This document shows, piece by piece, positions 24,401 through 37,268 of a stretch of 64,000 nucleotides of DNA. The notes under the pieces were generated by a model that saw nothing but the letters and a program-made list of their open reading frames with translations, ran no database searches and was not told the origin of the DNA. The position numbers and the translations under genes are program-made. Positions within the stretch are counted from its first letter, which is position 1. Every line of letters starts with the position of its first letter. Origin of the DNA: Archilochus colubris (Eukaryota > Chordata > Aves > Apodiformes > Trochilidae); the NCBI GenBank assembly GCA_023079485.1, contig CM041092.1:3429127-3493126 (forward strand). Reading direction: 5' to 3'.

Positions 24401-26040
24401 TGACCACCAGAAAAACAGCCATACAGTTAGGTGCAACCTTCACATGAACTGCCCCAAACCAAGTATTGTTTGTTGCAGCAGCTTCAAGCCAGTTCCAACA
24501 ACTTCTGCAAATAGTTCTGAACAAATACTCTTACTATTTCTCAGATTATTTCTCAGATTCCTCCATGCCTCATGTCAAACCAAAAAGTGTCCCTGCCTAG
24601 GAACGGGGTGATGCTCTTTTGGGCGTTGGATAAAGACCTTATCCATATACACAAACTTTTCTCTCCCAGCTACAGCACGAGGTGGCTTCTAAGCCCCCCA
24701 TCCTTACCCACAGCCCTTCTCCATTAAGTATCAAGCCAGATACTTCATTTTGTGTTCTCAAACCCCCCTGAGGGCCAGACCAGCTCTGTGGGCTCCATCA
24801 CCCAGCGTGAACACTCCCGCACTTCAGAACTGCCTTCAAACAGGAACATAACCAAACTCATGGAGACAGATTAAGTGGCAACAAAAAGAGGCTTGCTCCT
24901 AAAAATACAGCCATGATTAGAATACCAACATTTCTAAAAGCCACTGAAATAAATCTTGCTTTATTGACCTACAGCAGTCCCACAAAAATAACACCGTAAA
25001 ACAGACAACTCCACAACAGAGATGGGGGGGAGAGGAGAACCAATGCCTGCTCTCCAAAATATTGAAACTCAGAAGTTAAATGCTGCAGAAATACCTCTAC
25101 TCACACACAAGTGATACACAGAAAAAAAAAAAAAATTGATAAAAACACTTGTGGAATCAGCCAAAACCTGTTAAAGTACTTTGCTTGCCCAGTGTAAAGT
25201 CTCCTTGAAGCAAATACATCATTTGCTCAGACATTTCAGCATAAAAGCCATTCTCAACCTCAGATCACTACAGTCTGAAAAGCTCATTATTGTTTTTAGG
25301 GCCTTCAGGCTCTCTCCATGGCAGTTTTCACCTGGCCAAGGTACCCATCTGAACCTTCAGAGTCACATTTTATGCAGTAAAGTAGAACAGCTTTCAATTT
25401 AGGGAATAAAATACCCTCCAGCTGAAGAAAATTCTCACATTACAGTATGTTAAGAAGAATCTACTTCAATTGTGGTCAGTTGTCATGGAGAAAGAAGAGA
25501 AGGGGGGAGAAAAGTATATTCCCATATGAAAACATCTCATTTAAAAAAAAAAATTAAAATAAAATAAATAAAAAAAAAATCCAACACAAACACCACCCCG
25601 GCTCCCCTCCCTTTCTGTGTTTGACATTTTATGCAAAGTAGGTGAATCTGGACTGAGAGATCATTTGAAAAAATACTCATTATGCTATTTATTCACATAA
25701 ATGTGGTTGTGTAAAAGTATAACAGGAATGCATTCACAATTGGTTTAAGTAATTTTCTCTTGGCAAACCACCATAAAAAACAGGGGCGTCATGGCGCCAC
25801 CAGAATCCTAAATTGTGGTGGAGAATCATCAGTACAGATGGCATTAATCTCTGTCTCCTCACAGGAGACACCCTTGCCTGCTTTACTGGCCCAGCTCTTA
25901 AATCTAAGACATTGTAACTTGAGTTTAAAATGACACCATAAATAAGATGTACTCCCCCCCAAGAACAAAAAAATTACCCACTTTATTAAAAAGGCACATT
26001 TTTCACTCACTTTCCTCCTGTTAAGCCTTCTTCACTGCCA
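21412..26040. other. Non-coding stretch
   Basis: No transposon or gene recognised. The 241-codon plus-strand frame at 21876-22601 has no identifiable domain. A short direct repeat AAACATCCTTAAA lies at about 21804 and 21828 near the left. A-rich runs lie at about 25540-25580. Confidence 0.5.
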
Positions 26041-26290
26041 CAGCCCAATCTGAACGGGTTAATAATAGATCATGTAATGTTCAGTATTCATATTGAACAT
26101 GATTCAGACTACTGAGAGACTTTTTAAATATATACATATAATTAGTTAACCCGTTGGTATTACATTCTTGTTACTTCGGATTGATCACAAGACTGTAGGG
26201 ATCTCATTAGACCATACCAGTTCATTCTCCCTGGTGACTGAGAACACTTAGCTGTCTTTTAATAACTTACTATTAATCACTTACTAAGTT
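26041..26290. promoter_or_regulatory. Candidate conserved element with nested inverted repeats
   Basis: Outer arms AACGGGTTAA (26053-26062) and TTAACCCGTT (26146-26155) are exact reverse complements. Inside them ATGTTCA (26077-26083) pairs with TGAACAT (26094-26100). The outer arms overlap GTTAAT/ATTAGTTAAC sequence resembling HNF1-type GTTAATnATTAAC sites. No transposon similarity and no simple repeats in the segment. The regulatory role is inferred only. Confidence 0.3.
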
Positions 26291-28151
26291 TGCAAATCTT
26301 CTTTTGCCTTTATCCAGACCTAGGCAGGGTTTTGTTGGGAGAGCAATTTAAAATATCACCATTCTCTTTGCAAACTTCTCTGTGGCTTGTAAACATTTTT
26401 AACGTGTTCTCGCGGATGAAATTCATCTCTTGGAAAGGAAACTGTCTCTCTGGTTTGGTAGGGGGAGAAAAAAAAAAAAAAATAAAAGACTGATAGTTTG
26501 GGAACACCCACTCAAGATAAAATAAGGATCCTGGAAGATTTCCTGTTGGGGCTAATGGAGGCCAGGCCAATGGCAACTGCCCTCCAAGTCCCCAGATGAA
26601 GTTTTGTGTTCGTCCTCAAATTATGTATTTTTTAAAGGATTCTTCTATATGCAAAGCTCAGTTTGTCAACCCTGATATGGGTGAGAGTCCAAAAGATGTC
26701 ACTGGTAAGTGCCCACCTTTATATGCCCTCAGAAAAAAAAAAATAAAAAATATCAGGGAACTGGATATGGAAATATTTTTAGTTGATTTTCTTATTTTCT
26801 ACTTAGTGCAGCAGTGCCAGAACCATGCTAACATAGGTCAGAGATAGTACAGCAGCAGAGCATTAACATATTAAATAATCAGCAGAGAGAGGTATTTTAA
26901 ATGAAACTTACCCACAATGACACATGTTTAATTCAGATTGTGAGCCACGGTGTGTGCTTTTCCCAACAAGTTATATGACTGTAATACTGCCTTTAAAAGC
27001 TATTATTTTAGGTACCTCGGAAAAAAAAAAGAAAAAAAGAGGGGGGGGAAAAAGTGTTAAAGATCCATACAGAGGGTTTCTGCAAATGAATATGATGTAT
27101 TCCAGAAACAACATGAATTCACACAGACACTCAATAAGAAAGGGACTGTTTACTCAGTTTATAGCTTGAAAACCACTAGGGACTGTGTTCCAGTATGGGA
27201 AATTTTAGTACAGTGCATTGTTAATACAAAATAAAAAGCAAGCCTGGGAAGTTAGGATTTTTTGGGTTTTGGTTTGTTGTTTTTTTTTTATGAAAATGCT
27301 TGTTTGGACCATTAAAAAAAATATTGCCTTCTAATGTCAAAGTATGAACAAATACTTTTTCAGATGAATAAAATCTGTAATCAGTTAGATAAGAGCAATA
27401 TGCTTTTTTTTTTTTTTTTTTTGGCATTTAATCAAACAATGAAATCACATACACATTTCCTGACACAAAAGACAAATGATGTAATAATCTGAAGGAGTTT
27501 CTCTATCTCCTTGGAACTTTGCATACTTGACTTGTTTTCCATATTTTGTGACTTTAAATGGTGGGAAAATTATATTAAAATGCTTGTAGCAGTTCCTCTA
27601 AACTAGCATCCTTTTTGTTTTATTGTATTTAATATAAAAGCAGCAATTATTTGATTTCAAAGTTATGAAAATATGTACCTTATGAGAAAACAAGCAATTT
27701 AAGCTTTAATTGGTGTCATTTTTCACAGAACTGGCAAGATTCTTGCATCCCTGGCATGTTGTTTTCTATAAAACTGCAGAGCTGCTTTCAATGAATGTTT
27801 TACGAATGTATAAGTTGCTACATGAAGGTATGTGAGTGGATGCCTGGAAATATAAGATTTCTGGGGGGATTTATCCACAAAAGATGCATTTCATTTCATA
27901 GTGTATATACTGTAATTTTTCCTTAATATTCCTAATGTGCTTTGCTTCCCATTAAGCATTTCTTCCATTCTTCTATGGGAAGGAAGGGGAGGTGTGCAAG
28001 AGGGATATTTTGCACAGGAGAAATAGAAGTAAAGAGGGGGGGGGAACAATAGGGGAAAAATGCTTTGAAAAAATTATTTTATGTACATTTTTGTGTAAAA
28101 TTAGACACTTAAAGCAGCTGGCTTTGCCTTTTTTTTTTTTTTTTTTCTTCT
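26291..28151. other. Non-coding stretch with A and T runs
   Basis: Contains an A run near 26468-26481, an A/G run near 27020-27053, T19 at 27404-27422, G9 near 28036 and T18 at 28129-28146. The T18 run lies directly before the CR1 end at 28152. Confidence 0.55.
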
Positions 28152-28200
28152 TGAGAGGTTGGACCAGATGATCCTTCAAAGCTAAAATTCTGTAATTTTA
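28152..28200 (+). mobile_element. Short CR1 3' end
   Basis: TTGAGAGGTTGGACCAGATG, then ATCCTTCAAAGCTAAAATTC, TGTAATTTTA. This matches the sense CR1 end GGTTGGACnAGATGATCnTnAAnG...ATTCTGTGATT. Only about 50 bases survive, directly after the T18 run. Confidence 0.7.
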
Positions 28201-31200
28201 TTAATAAAAGGCTCAATCTAGGTTTAAACTTTCCTCTGTGAAGCATACAATACTCAAGCCCTTACCTGCTTACTTTTCTTTTTAAAAAACACTTCAAATG
28301 GTACCCACAAGAAGTGAACTAGAGGCTTCCATCCCTAGTTCCTATAAGAATGGACCACAAGAGATAATCCCAGATAGAGGATGCCTTCTCAGATGCTTGG
28401 AGGACCAAGCCAGGAAGGGGCTTCACTGCTCAGCAGGGTGTGAGGCACCTCCACCACTTCACTGGTGGGTTTGCTCCAGGATTTGGTGTTGTCCTGGTGT
28501 TTGAGAAGGAGCTGGGCTGTGTCAAGAAGGCTGTGAAGGAATTACCTATGGTGTGGGTCCACCAGCCCTAGAGAGATGGGGAGCAGCCCTTCCTTTCTAG
28601 GGGATCATCCTTCCCTTGGCACAGAGACACACAAGGATTGGTGTGGAACACAAGGATTTTGGGGGCTTTGCTTTAGCCAGCAGATGCCGAGACACGACAT
28701 CACCCAAAAGGACTTCAGTGAGCAAACATTTCACCCTGCCCATGGGTGAAACTGGTGAATTAATTCATTCACATACCCAGGAAATTATTTCCAAAATAAT
28801 TATGGTCTATTAAATCCCCACCAGTGCCACTGGATTTGGACTCTTATCCTCTATCATCAGCCACAGGTGAGGTGGTCAGTGTCTCATAGAGTGAGAGCAC
28901 AGCAGACCAGAGCCTTTTTCTAACCTCTTAAAAATCAGGAACACTGGAAACCAAGGTGCCAAAAGCTCCCACATGGGGAGCACCATCAGGTCTCAGCCTC
29001 GACCAGGAGGGCAAACCAGTGCTCAGCACTTAATTAAGGCCTCACAGCCATTTAGTCTGTAATTTCTCTGTTCTACATTTTACAAGGCAGACACCAAAGC
29101 CTTTGGCTCACAAACGTTTCTGCCCCAGACACTTTTTTTACTGGAACCAGTAGTGGGGAGCTGTGAAATACCCAGACATAGTGACAGGCTCTGTAGCCTC
29201 TCCTCTCCCATCCACCTCCTCACACATTCTCCTCTTCCATCCCAACACCTACTACTGTGCCTTTCTACCTGCCTGTGACCATTCCTTCTTTACACTTCAA
29301 CATTTTAATTAAAAAGCAATAAAACACTTTAATTTGAGGTTTGTACATAAAAATATAAGTCAAAATGGCCTGAGCACTGGGCAAATACTATTGAAATCTG
29401 AGCTGAAAGGCAGTTAGAGTAACTTTAACCACCTGAGAAATGCAATAATCACCCTGAAATGCACAGCCTGGAGTGTTTTATAGCCATTATAAACTGCAAT
29501 TTATACATTAAAATAAGGCAAACAGTCAGACCCATCCATTTATGAGCTCTAATAAATATGGTCATGACATCACTGACGACCAGTCACAAACTTCCAAACA
29601 CATCCAGAGCTCTAAAGCAATTTCACCATTACCTTTTAAATCTGTTTTCTATCAGCACGTGTGTGTTTCTTGGGTGTGCTCACAGCCACGGGCCTGACTC
29701 AGCAGCTGTGTCTTCAGGGCTGTGAAGGTCTCTCAGCCAAACTTTGCCTTTCATGTCTTTGCACCCATCCAGTCCCTCACTAGAATTACCATCCTTTTTT
29801 TGGAAAAAAAAGAAACAAACAAAAAAACCCAAACTCCCCCCCCCAAAAAACCAAAACCAGAAAAATCTGAGCATTAGAGAATTGTTCCTAAATTCTTTTT
29901 TTTTTCAAATGTATATAACTCTTGAAATATCACCTTAAGAGGATCTGAGAGAAATGCTGCTATTGAGTAAACCTCAAAAATGACCATTCTAGCTCTCAAG
30001 AGGTTCCTCTGTTTGAAGGACAAGCATTCCTCAGCTATTTATGCTTCAATACAGCTGCTCAATCACCTCTGCTAGATCTCTCCATCGACATTTGTTCTTT
30101 CCACTGTTGCAAGTTTCTGGGGAGGGAGGAGGAGAGTTTCTAAAAGGAATAAATCACACCTCAGGGAACGGCTCTTCTCTAAAAACAAGCTAACAGGATA
30201 AGCCTAAAACAGAAAAATAAATCAACAGCAAAACTTGTTTTTTTGAGCCTCAGAACCAACAGTGCAACAATTTCCTTCTCAGCCCCTTTCCTGGAGAAAC
30301 CTCTCCTGGTGTCTGTGTCTCTTTCAGCTGCTGATGCATTTGTCCCATGCACTGTGGCTTTTTGGGGGATCCAAGATCTTGGACTTCATCCTCAGCCTCC
30401 CAGAACCTGAAGAGCTTTGGTAGCAGTTTTATGGGGCTGATCCAGCAGCAGCTGCCAAGCATGAGGACTCCCTGCAAGGAGGACAAGAGCTGAAGATGAT
30501 CAGATCAGAAGGAACTCACTGTGCTGAAGCAGAGAGGGGCTGAGAGGCTTGGGGGAAGGAGCTGCCATCAGTTGGGTGTCAAGCTGTGTGCAAGACAAGA
30601 CTGGAGCAAAGCACCAGGTGACCTCCTGGATTCCCCATCACAAGGAAAGGCTAAATACTAAGGGAGGGAAAGGAAGAGAACAGCTTGTGCTGGAGAAGAC
30701 ACAGGATTTTTTTTTTATATATTCTCAGCTAAGCACAATGACTCCTGAGATTTAAAAGTACTGACCCTGTCATTTTACATTTTATCCCCCCTACCTCAGT
30801 GCATCTTATTCCACTCCTGTTCCTGTCTTCATATCCCAGTGGTTCCTGGCTTCATAACCCTTTTCATCTCCTAACATTTCCCCTTTAATCAGCTCAACTT
30901 GCCTGCAGAATGGATTCCTGATTTTCCCTCTGCTCAGAAGGATGTCAGCTCACCAGGTTCTGCTCCTCAAATCCTCCACATTTCCTTATCAGGCATCAGT
31001 CTCAGCTCATGGTGGAAACTTCTGGCTCAAAAGCACCAGCAAATGGACACTGGACAAGCAGACAGATTTAATAAAACACTGAAAGTGCCTCATGGCCAGG
31101 AAAGGTATGATCCCATGGGTAGTGTGGGGAGAGAACTACCCACTCAGGTAAGACAAAGCCTTTCCACTGCCCTTAACAGAAATTTCTTCTGAAAACACAG

Positions 31201-32178
31201 AAAAATCTCAGCAGTTGCCAAGCCTCAAGATATTTGTCCTGACAGTGTCCCACTAAAGTAGATGAAAAGTATATTTTTACCACTTTGAGGAAGAAAAAAC
31301 TGAAAAGCAAGTATACTGTGTGATTTTTCCCATGGTTGTAGAAATCACAGAAAACAATGTCAACTATGGCAAAGGATTTTCAGGTGATTTATTCTTGTCT
31401 GTGCTGCCTATTTATACTTCAGAGCAGTTCCATTAACTGCAAGATGGACTTTTTGTCTTCTCTCTCTCTTCTCACTTGGTCTTTCAAAGAAGTATGGATG
31501 TTTTGTTTGTTCTTGAGCACAGAATGCTTGTTAATACCTGAAATCTGAGAGCAGAGATTTTTCACCCTGACTTGGAGGCTTAAGAAAAACCACAGAACTC
31601 TCAGACTTGAGTTGATATTTTCAAGTAATTCAGTAGAAAGTGAAGTCTGGATCTAATGGGCTTCCAGCTTTCAATATATCACATTATTCTCATCATAACC
31701 AGTCAGGAAATAAAAATCAAGCATAAACATGTGAAGCACCCTTCAGATGAAGATGAAGTCAGCTACTTACAGGTTATTTCCTTCCTCACTGAGCATCACC
31801 TCCTCCATTCAGCCAAGTTCACCCAAATATCTAAACTAAAGGTGAGATCATCATTTTGGTCTCTGTGACTTCCCCAGGACAAGATCTCTCTTGCCAGTAT
31901 TTGCAATTTTACATCTCCTTCATGTGCTGGGACACGTGCATTTCATCCCACTAATGTGTTGCTTTCAAACAAGAAAAACAGCAGCAAGTTCTTCACCTGT
32001 GTTGGGAAGCTCCTGTTAGCAAAAAAAAGCACAAGAAGAAGAAGACAAAACTGTTGTCTTGCACATAGATACACAGACATTTCTTCTCCAGTACCATCCT
32101 ACACTGCATCAGGTCTGTAACATCCTATGAAAACACAAGGAAGCCTTCATACTTTGACAAAAGTACAGTGGCAGGCCT
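28201..32178. other. Non-coding stretch
   Basis: Moderately GC-rich patches at about 28290-28740 and 30250-30640 look single-copy and carry no recognised domain. A 12-bp palindrome TGAATTAATTCA lies at 28756-28767, a length expected by chance. Poly(A)/C-rich sequence occurs at about 29800-29860. Confidence 0.5.
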
Positions 32179-32219
32179 AAAATAATAATAATAATAATAG
32201 TTATTATTATTATTATTTT
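32179..32219. repeat. AAT/ATT microsatellite forming a perfect hairpin
   Basis: An (AAT)n array at 32179-32197 is followed by TAG and its exact reverse complement, an (ATT)n array, at 32201-32219. The result is a 19-bp perfect stem with a 3-base loop. The pairing breaks at 32178/32220. Such inverted microsatellites can extrude as cruciforms. Confidence 0.95.
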
Positions 32220-35200
32220 CTTTCTTATTTTCCATTACTTTCTTGCCCACCAGGAGACCTGGGGCAGGTCCATCACGAGGGTCCACAGTGAAATGACCTT
32301 TAAGAAAATTTGTAATAGAAATTCCAAATTTCAAGAGTAATTGGAAGGAAAAGGTGTATGCATGTGTCCACCAAGTATATGTTCCTCCAGGAAAATGAAT
32401 CTTAACTGGAAATTTATTGAACTTCATGAACTTTTCAGCAGCAGTACATCCAAATTTTTTACTGGTACAGAATAATTTTTATCACTGCCATCAGAAAAAT
32501 AATTTCTTAGTTGGGAAAAAAAAACCTCTCTAGTGCTCCTTATATTTTTAATAATTAAAAATGTTTTCCAGATTAATGTATCCTAGGATATCTAATTATT
32601 TGCAGCCCTCCATTTACCCTTGGCTAATGGGACAAACATCTTCTTGGCTCAATTGTTTTTATTTTGGAGAAGCATCGAGTTACAACCACTGCAGTGTGTG
32701 ATCTAAAATTCAGAATATTTGACCATTTCGTGCTAGTCCACTGATAATCAGGGATTACCATCTCCTCCACACACTGAGACACTGTTCCTCTCAATATTTG
32801 GTATCTTATTTGCTATTTGAACCCAATGTTCCATCACTGTAGTGCTCTTGTTCTTTGATTAGATCATCTAAGCTATATAAGCAGGTGGCTACTCTGATTA
32901 ATTTGCTTTGGCTTTGCTTTTCTCTGGGGGATAGTGAAGATCCTTTAGTTGGTGCAAATGACAGGCTACAAGAGGGTGGAAATCAGGCCAGCAAAACGAT
33001 AAGGAATTTAAAACTTTTTATGCACAGGAGCAAGCACTGTGTCTGGCTTAGTACATGGAGCAACAGGTTAATTCCTCCAGCCTTTTCCTTAATAACTGGG
33101 GCAAGAAACCAGTGAAAGCAAAATGTAGTTTTAACTCTCAACTCAAGCTTCTCTGAGATCTCTTAAGAAAAATCAAGTTATACACTGGCACACCAAACCT
33201 TCACCCTGCAAAGACATTTCCATACTTAGCTGGACCCTAGTTGATCAGCACCATTTTCATCAATAGGATTCATCATGGGACTACTTAGAGGCATTAACAC
33301 TAATTAAACATGAGCATAAAACCCTTTTCAGGATTGAGACCTAAATGACTTCAATTTCCACTAAAAATTCTTTCCATTTCATAATTAAAGCAAATTTTTG
33401 CTACCAGTGTGGTATCTGGTCTCTACTTCAATGTCTGGAGATGAAGCTCAGTTGGTTAAAGAGCCTTCCAGAGAGCCAACAAGTGAAAACAACTGCACTG
33501 GAATGTCTAGGTAACATTTGGTTTCTAAGTTGTCCTCATTTTTACTTTCTCAGCATTCCTCATGACTCCACTGCTAGCCCTGTATGTCACCTGAGCATCA
33601 TTTTTATTGGCTTTATATCTTAGGAGCTGCTAACAACCTTTCCAAAGTTATAATATCCATAACAGAGTGGATCCATTTCTGTGCTACCAAGATACCCCTT
33701 GGACCTGCCTCCTTGCATACCACTCTTGTTTTTATAGCACATTACATATTTCCCCAGTTTTTATTTTTTTCCAAGACCCAAAATGTGATCTATCTCCCCC
33801 CCCCCAGATTCCTGCTGTCTTTATTGGGCTACCAACCACCCCAAAACTCAATGTTCTAGCCCTTGTATGCTCTCTTTTCCTAACCAAAAGTTACCTCGTA
33901 TACCACAAGCTCCTAACAATTCCCATCTCTACAAAAGCAGCCAATATTGGTATTTATTAGAACAAAGTTGATGTCTGCTCTCTATGCCTTATATTACATT
34001 TTATCATGGGCAGCCTGTTCTGGAAGTTTACCCATTTTAGACCACGACTTGCTGAAAAGCCAAGGAAAAAAAAAACCAAACCAAAACAAAAAGATAAAAG
34101 AAGTCAATATTCCAGGCACAGCATGGTTTTCCTATAGAGCCTCCTTCAAAGAAAAAAAAAAAAAGAAAAAACTATGAGGACAGGCATTGTGCCTTTTCTG
34201 AGGTGAAAATCATATTCCTCCCAAGTTTGAAAAGTGAATATTGGACTCATGATGGGCCTTTTGTGGTTGCAAATCCAAGAATCACTCAGCCAGCTATTTC
34301 CCCAGCACTGTCAACCACAGCAGAGAAACACATCTTAAGACTGGGGTAATTATACTGCTAAGAATATTAATGTAGGTTTGGGGGTTTTTTTCTTTTTTTG
34401 GGGGGAGGGGAGAGAACTAGTAATCCCCTTTCCACAAACACACTGCAGGGTTCAATAGCAAAAGCCCTCCTGAGATATTTATAATCTGTTTCAGATCATT
34501 AGTGTAAACAGCTAGATTTTTAATTCTTTTTTTTTTTCCCCTCAGAACACACTCACTTTCAACATCTTGTGGGCTTTTTCCAAGTACTCCTCTAACGTGA
34601 CAAGAGCCAGCCAAGGCCAAAGAACTCAACAGGTCTGCTCAGACCCAATATAAACAAATCACTATTTAGATTGACAAAAAAGGGCTAGGAATACATGGCA
34701 GAAGAAAACTGGAGAACCCAAAGGAACAGAATGGATCTAAGAGTGGACAACATGGGCTTGAACTTCGCTGCCCTGGTAGCCCCATCACCCTTGGGTTCAA
34801 CAGAGGAACAGAGGAGCCAAGTGTGGGTTATTTCTGCTCCAAATGCTATTTGTACTGCTGGCATCCTATTTTGAGCACTTTTGAGTTCTATTTTGAGATT
34901 TTTTTTTTATTACTCTTTTGACTCTACTGTACAAATAATCCAGGAATATCAGGAAATATAACATAAATCAAAATAGCCCTTCAAATAGGGTTTTTTTTTA
35001 GCCTCCTTTCTGAAACTGTATAGAGATAACCACAGGATTCCCCTGCCAAACCCCTCCTTACCTCTGCAGCATTGCCAGTTTGGGGCTCTGAAGCCTTGAG
35101 GCTGCCCTAAAAACATGAGGTTTGCTCAAAAACACTGCATTTTTTTTTCTTTTTTCTTCTTTTTTTTTTTTTAATCAGAAGTAATTGAGAAAGTGGGAAT

Positions 35201-36012
35201 GTTTGCTTCTTCTTCATTATGAATGTGCTTCATATATTTCTTTAAATCTCTCCACATGGGGAATCCACCAGGAGAAATAAATTTTTACATTTTGAAGATG
35301 AGGAGAGCTGAAAATTTCCTGCCACTGAGGGCTGAAGGAAAAGAGAAGCATTGCTTAACTTAGGGACATTAAAAACTACTTCTTCCTGGGAATCCCTGCA
35401 AAGTAAGAAAGTCCAGCAGGAACCTTTGACCTAGGAAAAAAAAAAAAGAAGAGACATTATGTCTGGATTTCACTTTCTAAAGCATAATCACCAGTTACAT
35501 TTCTGCAGTAATAAATGGCATAGCACAGCATCCATTTCTTTCCCTCTGTACTGAAGATTTCTCTATCAGTGGAGGCTGATTTCTTGACTTTGCTACAGCA
35601 TCAAACTCCAATGCCTGATTTGCATTTCCAAAAAGGAAATTGTTTGCCAAAAAAAAAAAAAATTATGGGGCAGCAAGAGATTCCAAGCAGCATTCTTACA
35701 GTGAACACACAGTAGCACATTTCCAGCCAACTCAACTTACTGAGCCCTCCTCTATGTTTACAGCATGCTTCAAATAGTTTTCTAAAAGGCCAGAAAGTGA
35801 GCAGCAGGCATGGTTGATTTATTGAAAATTTACCCTTTTAAATCTTAAAGCTAAATGCTATATTTTTGTCACTGATGGTCAAGGTATGGGGCATGTATGA
35901 ACGGGCAAAATTACCAATCTTAAGGCACAAGAGGTGTAAAAATAAAATCTATTAAACTGACAAAATAAAATATCAGATTCCTTCTGCTAATTCGAAGCTG
36001 CTGCTTTTCTCT
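32220..36012. other. Non-coding stretch
   Basis: No gene or transposon recognised. C9 near 33797, A-rich runs near 34060-34170, a G-rich stretch near 34398-34412, T-rich tracts near 35140-35172 and poly(A) near 35650 are the main features. Confidence 0.5.
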
Positions 36013-36086
36013 AAAAGAGAAAAAAAGAAAAAGAAAAAGAAAAAAAGAAAAGAAAAAAAAGGAAGAAAAAAAGAAAAAAAAAAAAG
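36013..36086 (+). repeat. 74-base polypurine tract
   Basis: Only A and G from 36013 to 36086, built mostly of AAAAAG-like units with interruptions. Similar in composition to the much longer tract at 63442. Confidence 0.9.
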
Positions 36087-36239
36087 TGGCCAATATTTTC
36101 TGAAAGGGATGAATAGAGCAACTTAAAAGTTGTTCTGCTCCTGGTCAGCACAGCTTGTCAGTGACTTGGTATCTCAGAACACCTTGTGGACACATGGCAG
36201 ATCAGTGTTGTCACCCTCAACCCTTCCCTAAGTCCCCAG

Positions 36240-36474
36240 CTGTCCATGTGCTCCAGTGGTAAGAGAAGACACAGTAAGGATGAGAGGAAATGGCCTCAAG
36301 TTGCTCCAGGGTTTGGACATTAGAAGAAAAACCTTCACTGCAATGGTTATTAAATGACAGAAGAGGCTGCCCAGGGAGGTGGTTGAATCCCCAGCTCTGG
36401 AGGTGCTTAAAGGATGTGTAGAGGTGGTGCTGAGGGATGTGGGGTAGGACTGAACTGGACAGAGTTGGGTTAAT
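36240..36474 (+). mobile_element. CR1 fragment interrupted by a second CR1 (left part)
   Basis: Sense CR1 blocks in order: AGGATGAGAGGAAATGGCCT, CAAGTTGCTCCAGGGTTTGG, CAGAAGAGGCTGCCCAGGGA, GGTGGTTGAATCCCCAGCTC, and a diverged AGTGTTGGGTTAAT at the right edge. It stops mid-element at 36474, exactly where an antisense CR1 end begins. A possible remainder of this element is at 37234-37268. Confidence 0.88.
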
Positions 36475-37233
36475 CCCAGAATCAGTTAGGTTGGAAGGGA
36501 CCTTCAAGATCCTCCAGTTCCAACCCCCCTGCATGGGCAGGGACACCTCCCACCAGCCCAGGCTGCTCCAAGCTCCATCCAACCTGGACTAGGACGCTTC
36601 CAGAGATGGGACAGCCACCACTTCCTTGGGCAACCGGTGCCAGGGTCTCACCACCCTCAAATTAAAGAATTTCTTCTTAATGTCCGACCTCAATCTCCCC
36701 TCTTCAAGTTTTAACCCATTTCCCCTTGCCCTCTCCCTACCCCTCCATGTCCAAAGCCCTCCCCCAGCTTTCCTGTAGCCCCTTCAGATATTGGAAGGTT
36801 GCTTTAAGGTCACCTCAGAGCCTCCTCTTCTCCAGGCTGAACAACCCCAATCCCTCAGCCTGGCTTCCCAGGGAGGTGCTCAGCCCTCTCCTCTGGACAC
36901 ATTCCAGGAGCTCTGTGCCCTTGTTATTCTGGGGACTCCAGAACTGGACACAGAGCTCCAGGTGGGGTCCCAAAAGAGCAGACTGAAGGGGGAGAATCCC
37001 CTTCCTTGACTACTGTCTGTGCTTCTTTTAATGCAGCCCAGGACCCTGTTGGTTTTCTGGGCTCACACTAAGCTTCTGGACCACCCCCACCCCTAAGTCC
37101 TTTTCCTCAGGGCTGTCCTCAATCCTTTTTCCTCCCAACCCTTTTTCCACCTGCCTCGACCAAGGTGCAGAACCTTGCACTTGGCCTTGTTGAACTTCAG
37201 GCAGTTTGCATGAGTCCACTTCCCAAGGATTCA
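36475..37233 (-). mobile_element. CR1 LINE, longest copy in the window (3' about 760 bases)
   Basis: Antisense CR1 starting with AGAATCAGTTAGGTTGGAAG and continuing through GGACCTTCAAGATCCTCCAG, CATGGGCAGGGACACCTCCC, GGGATGGGACAGCC-like sequence, CCTCCATGTCCAAAGCCCTC, CTCCAGGCTGAACAACCCCA, GAACTGGACACAGAGCTCCA and ACCTTGCACTTGGCCTTGTT. It runs into the region that encodes the end of the reverse-transcriptase ORF, but frames are broken by stops and indels. It lies inside an older plus-strand CR1, with TTAAT at both edges (36470-36474 and 37234-37238). Confidence 0.93.
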
Positions 37234-37268
37234 TTAATTTCTTTTTCAACCCAAATGGGTCAGTAAAT
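37234..37268 (+). mobile_element. Possible right remnant of the interrupted CR1
   Basis: TTAATTTCTTTTTCAACCCA and then AATGGGTCAGTAAATCTGTA resemble the CR1 3' end (TCTTTTCCAACCTAAATGATTCTGTAATTCTGT). The expected GGTTGGACT block is missing, so part was lost. It fits the element cut at 36474, but the match is short. Confidence 0.45.

Noticed and set aside
26596..26704. ATG-led segment ending at a good donor (CTG/GTAAGT)
   Set aside because: The predicted peptide is not recognisable, and no partner exon or promoter is seen.
28290..28740. GC-richer patch considered as a retropseudogene or LTR
   Set aside because: No TG...CA termini, no direct repeats and no recognisable parent coding sequence. 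The T18 run to its left belongs next to a CR1 end.
28756..28767. 12-bp palindrome TGAATTAATTCA
   Set aside because: Palindromes of 12 bases are expected about 15 times in 64 kb, more with AT bias.
30250..30640. GC-richer patch considered as an exon cluster
   Set aside because: No consistent frame with domain similarity and no convincing acceptor/donor pairs.
36217..37249. Several open frames within the nested CR1 elements
   Set aside because: They run through the 3' parts of CR1, mostly antisense or untranslated, and are not independent genes.
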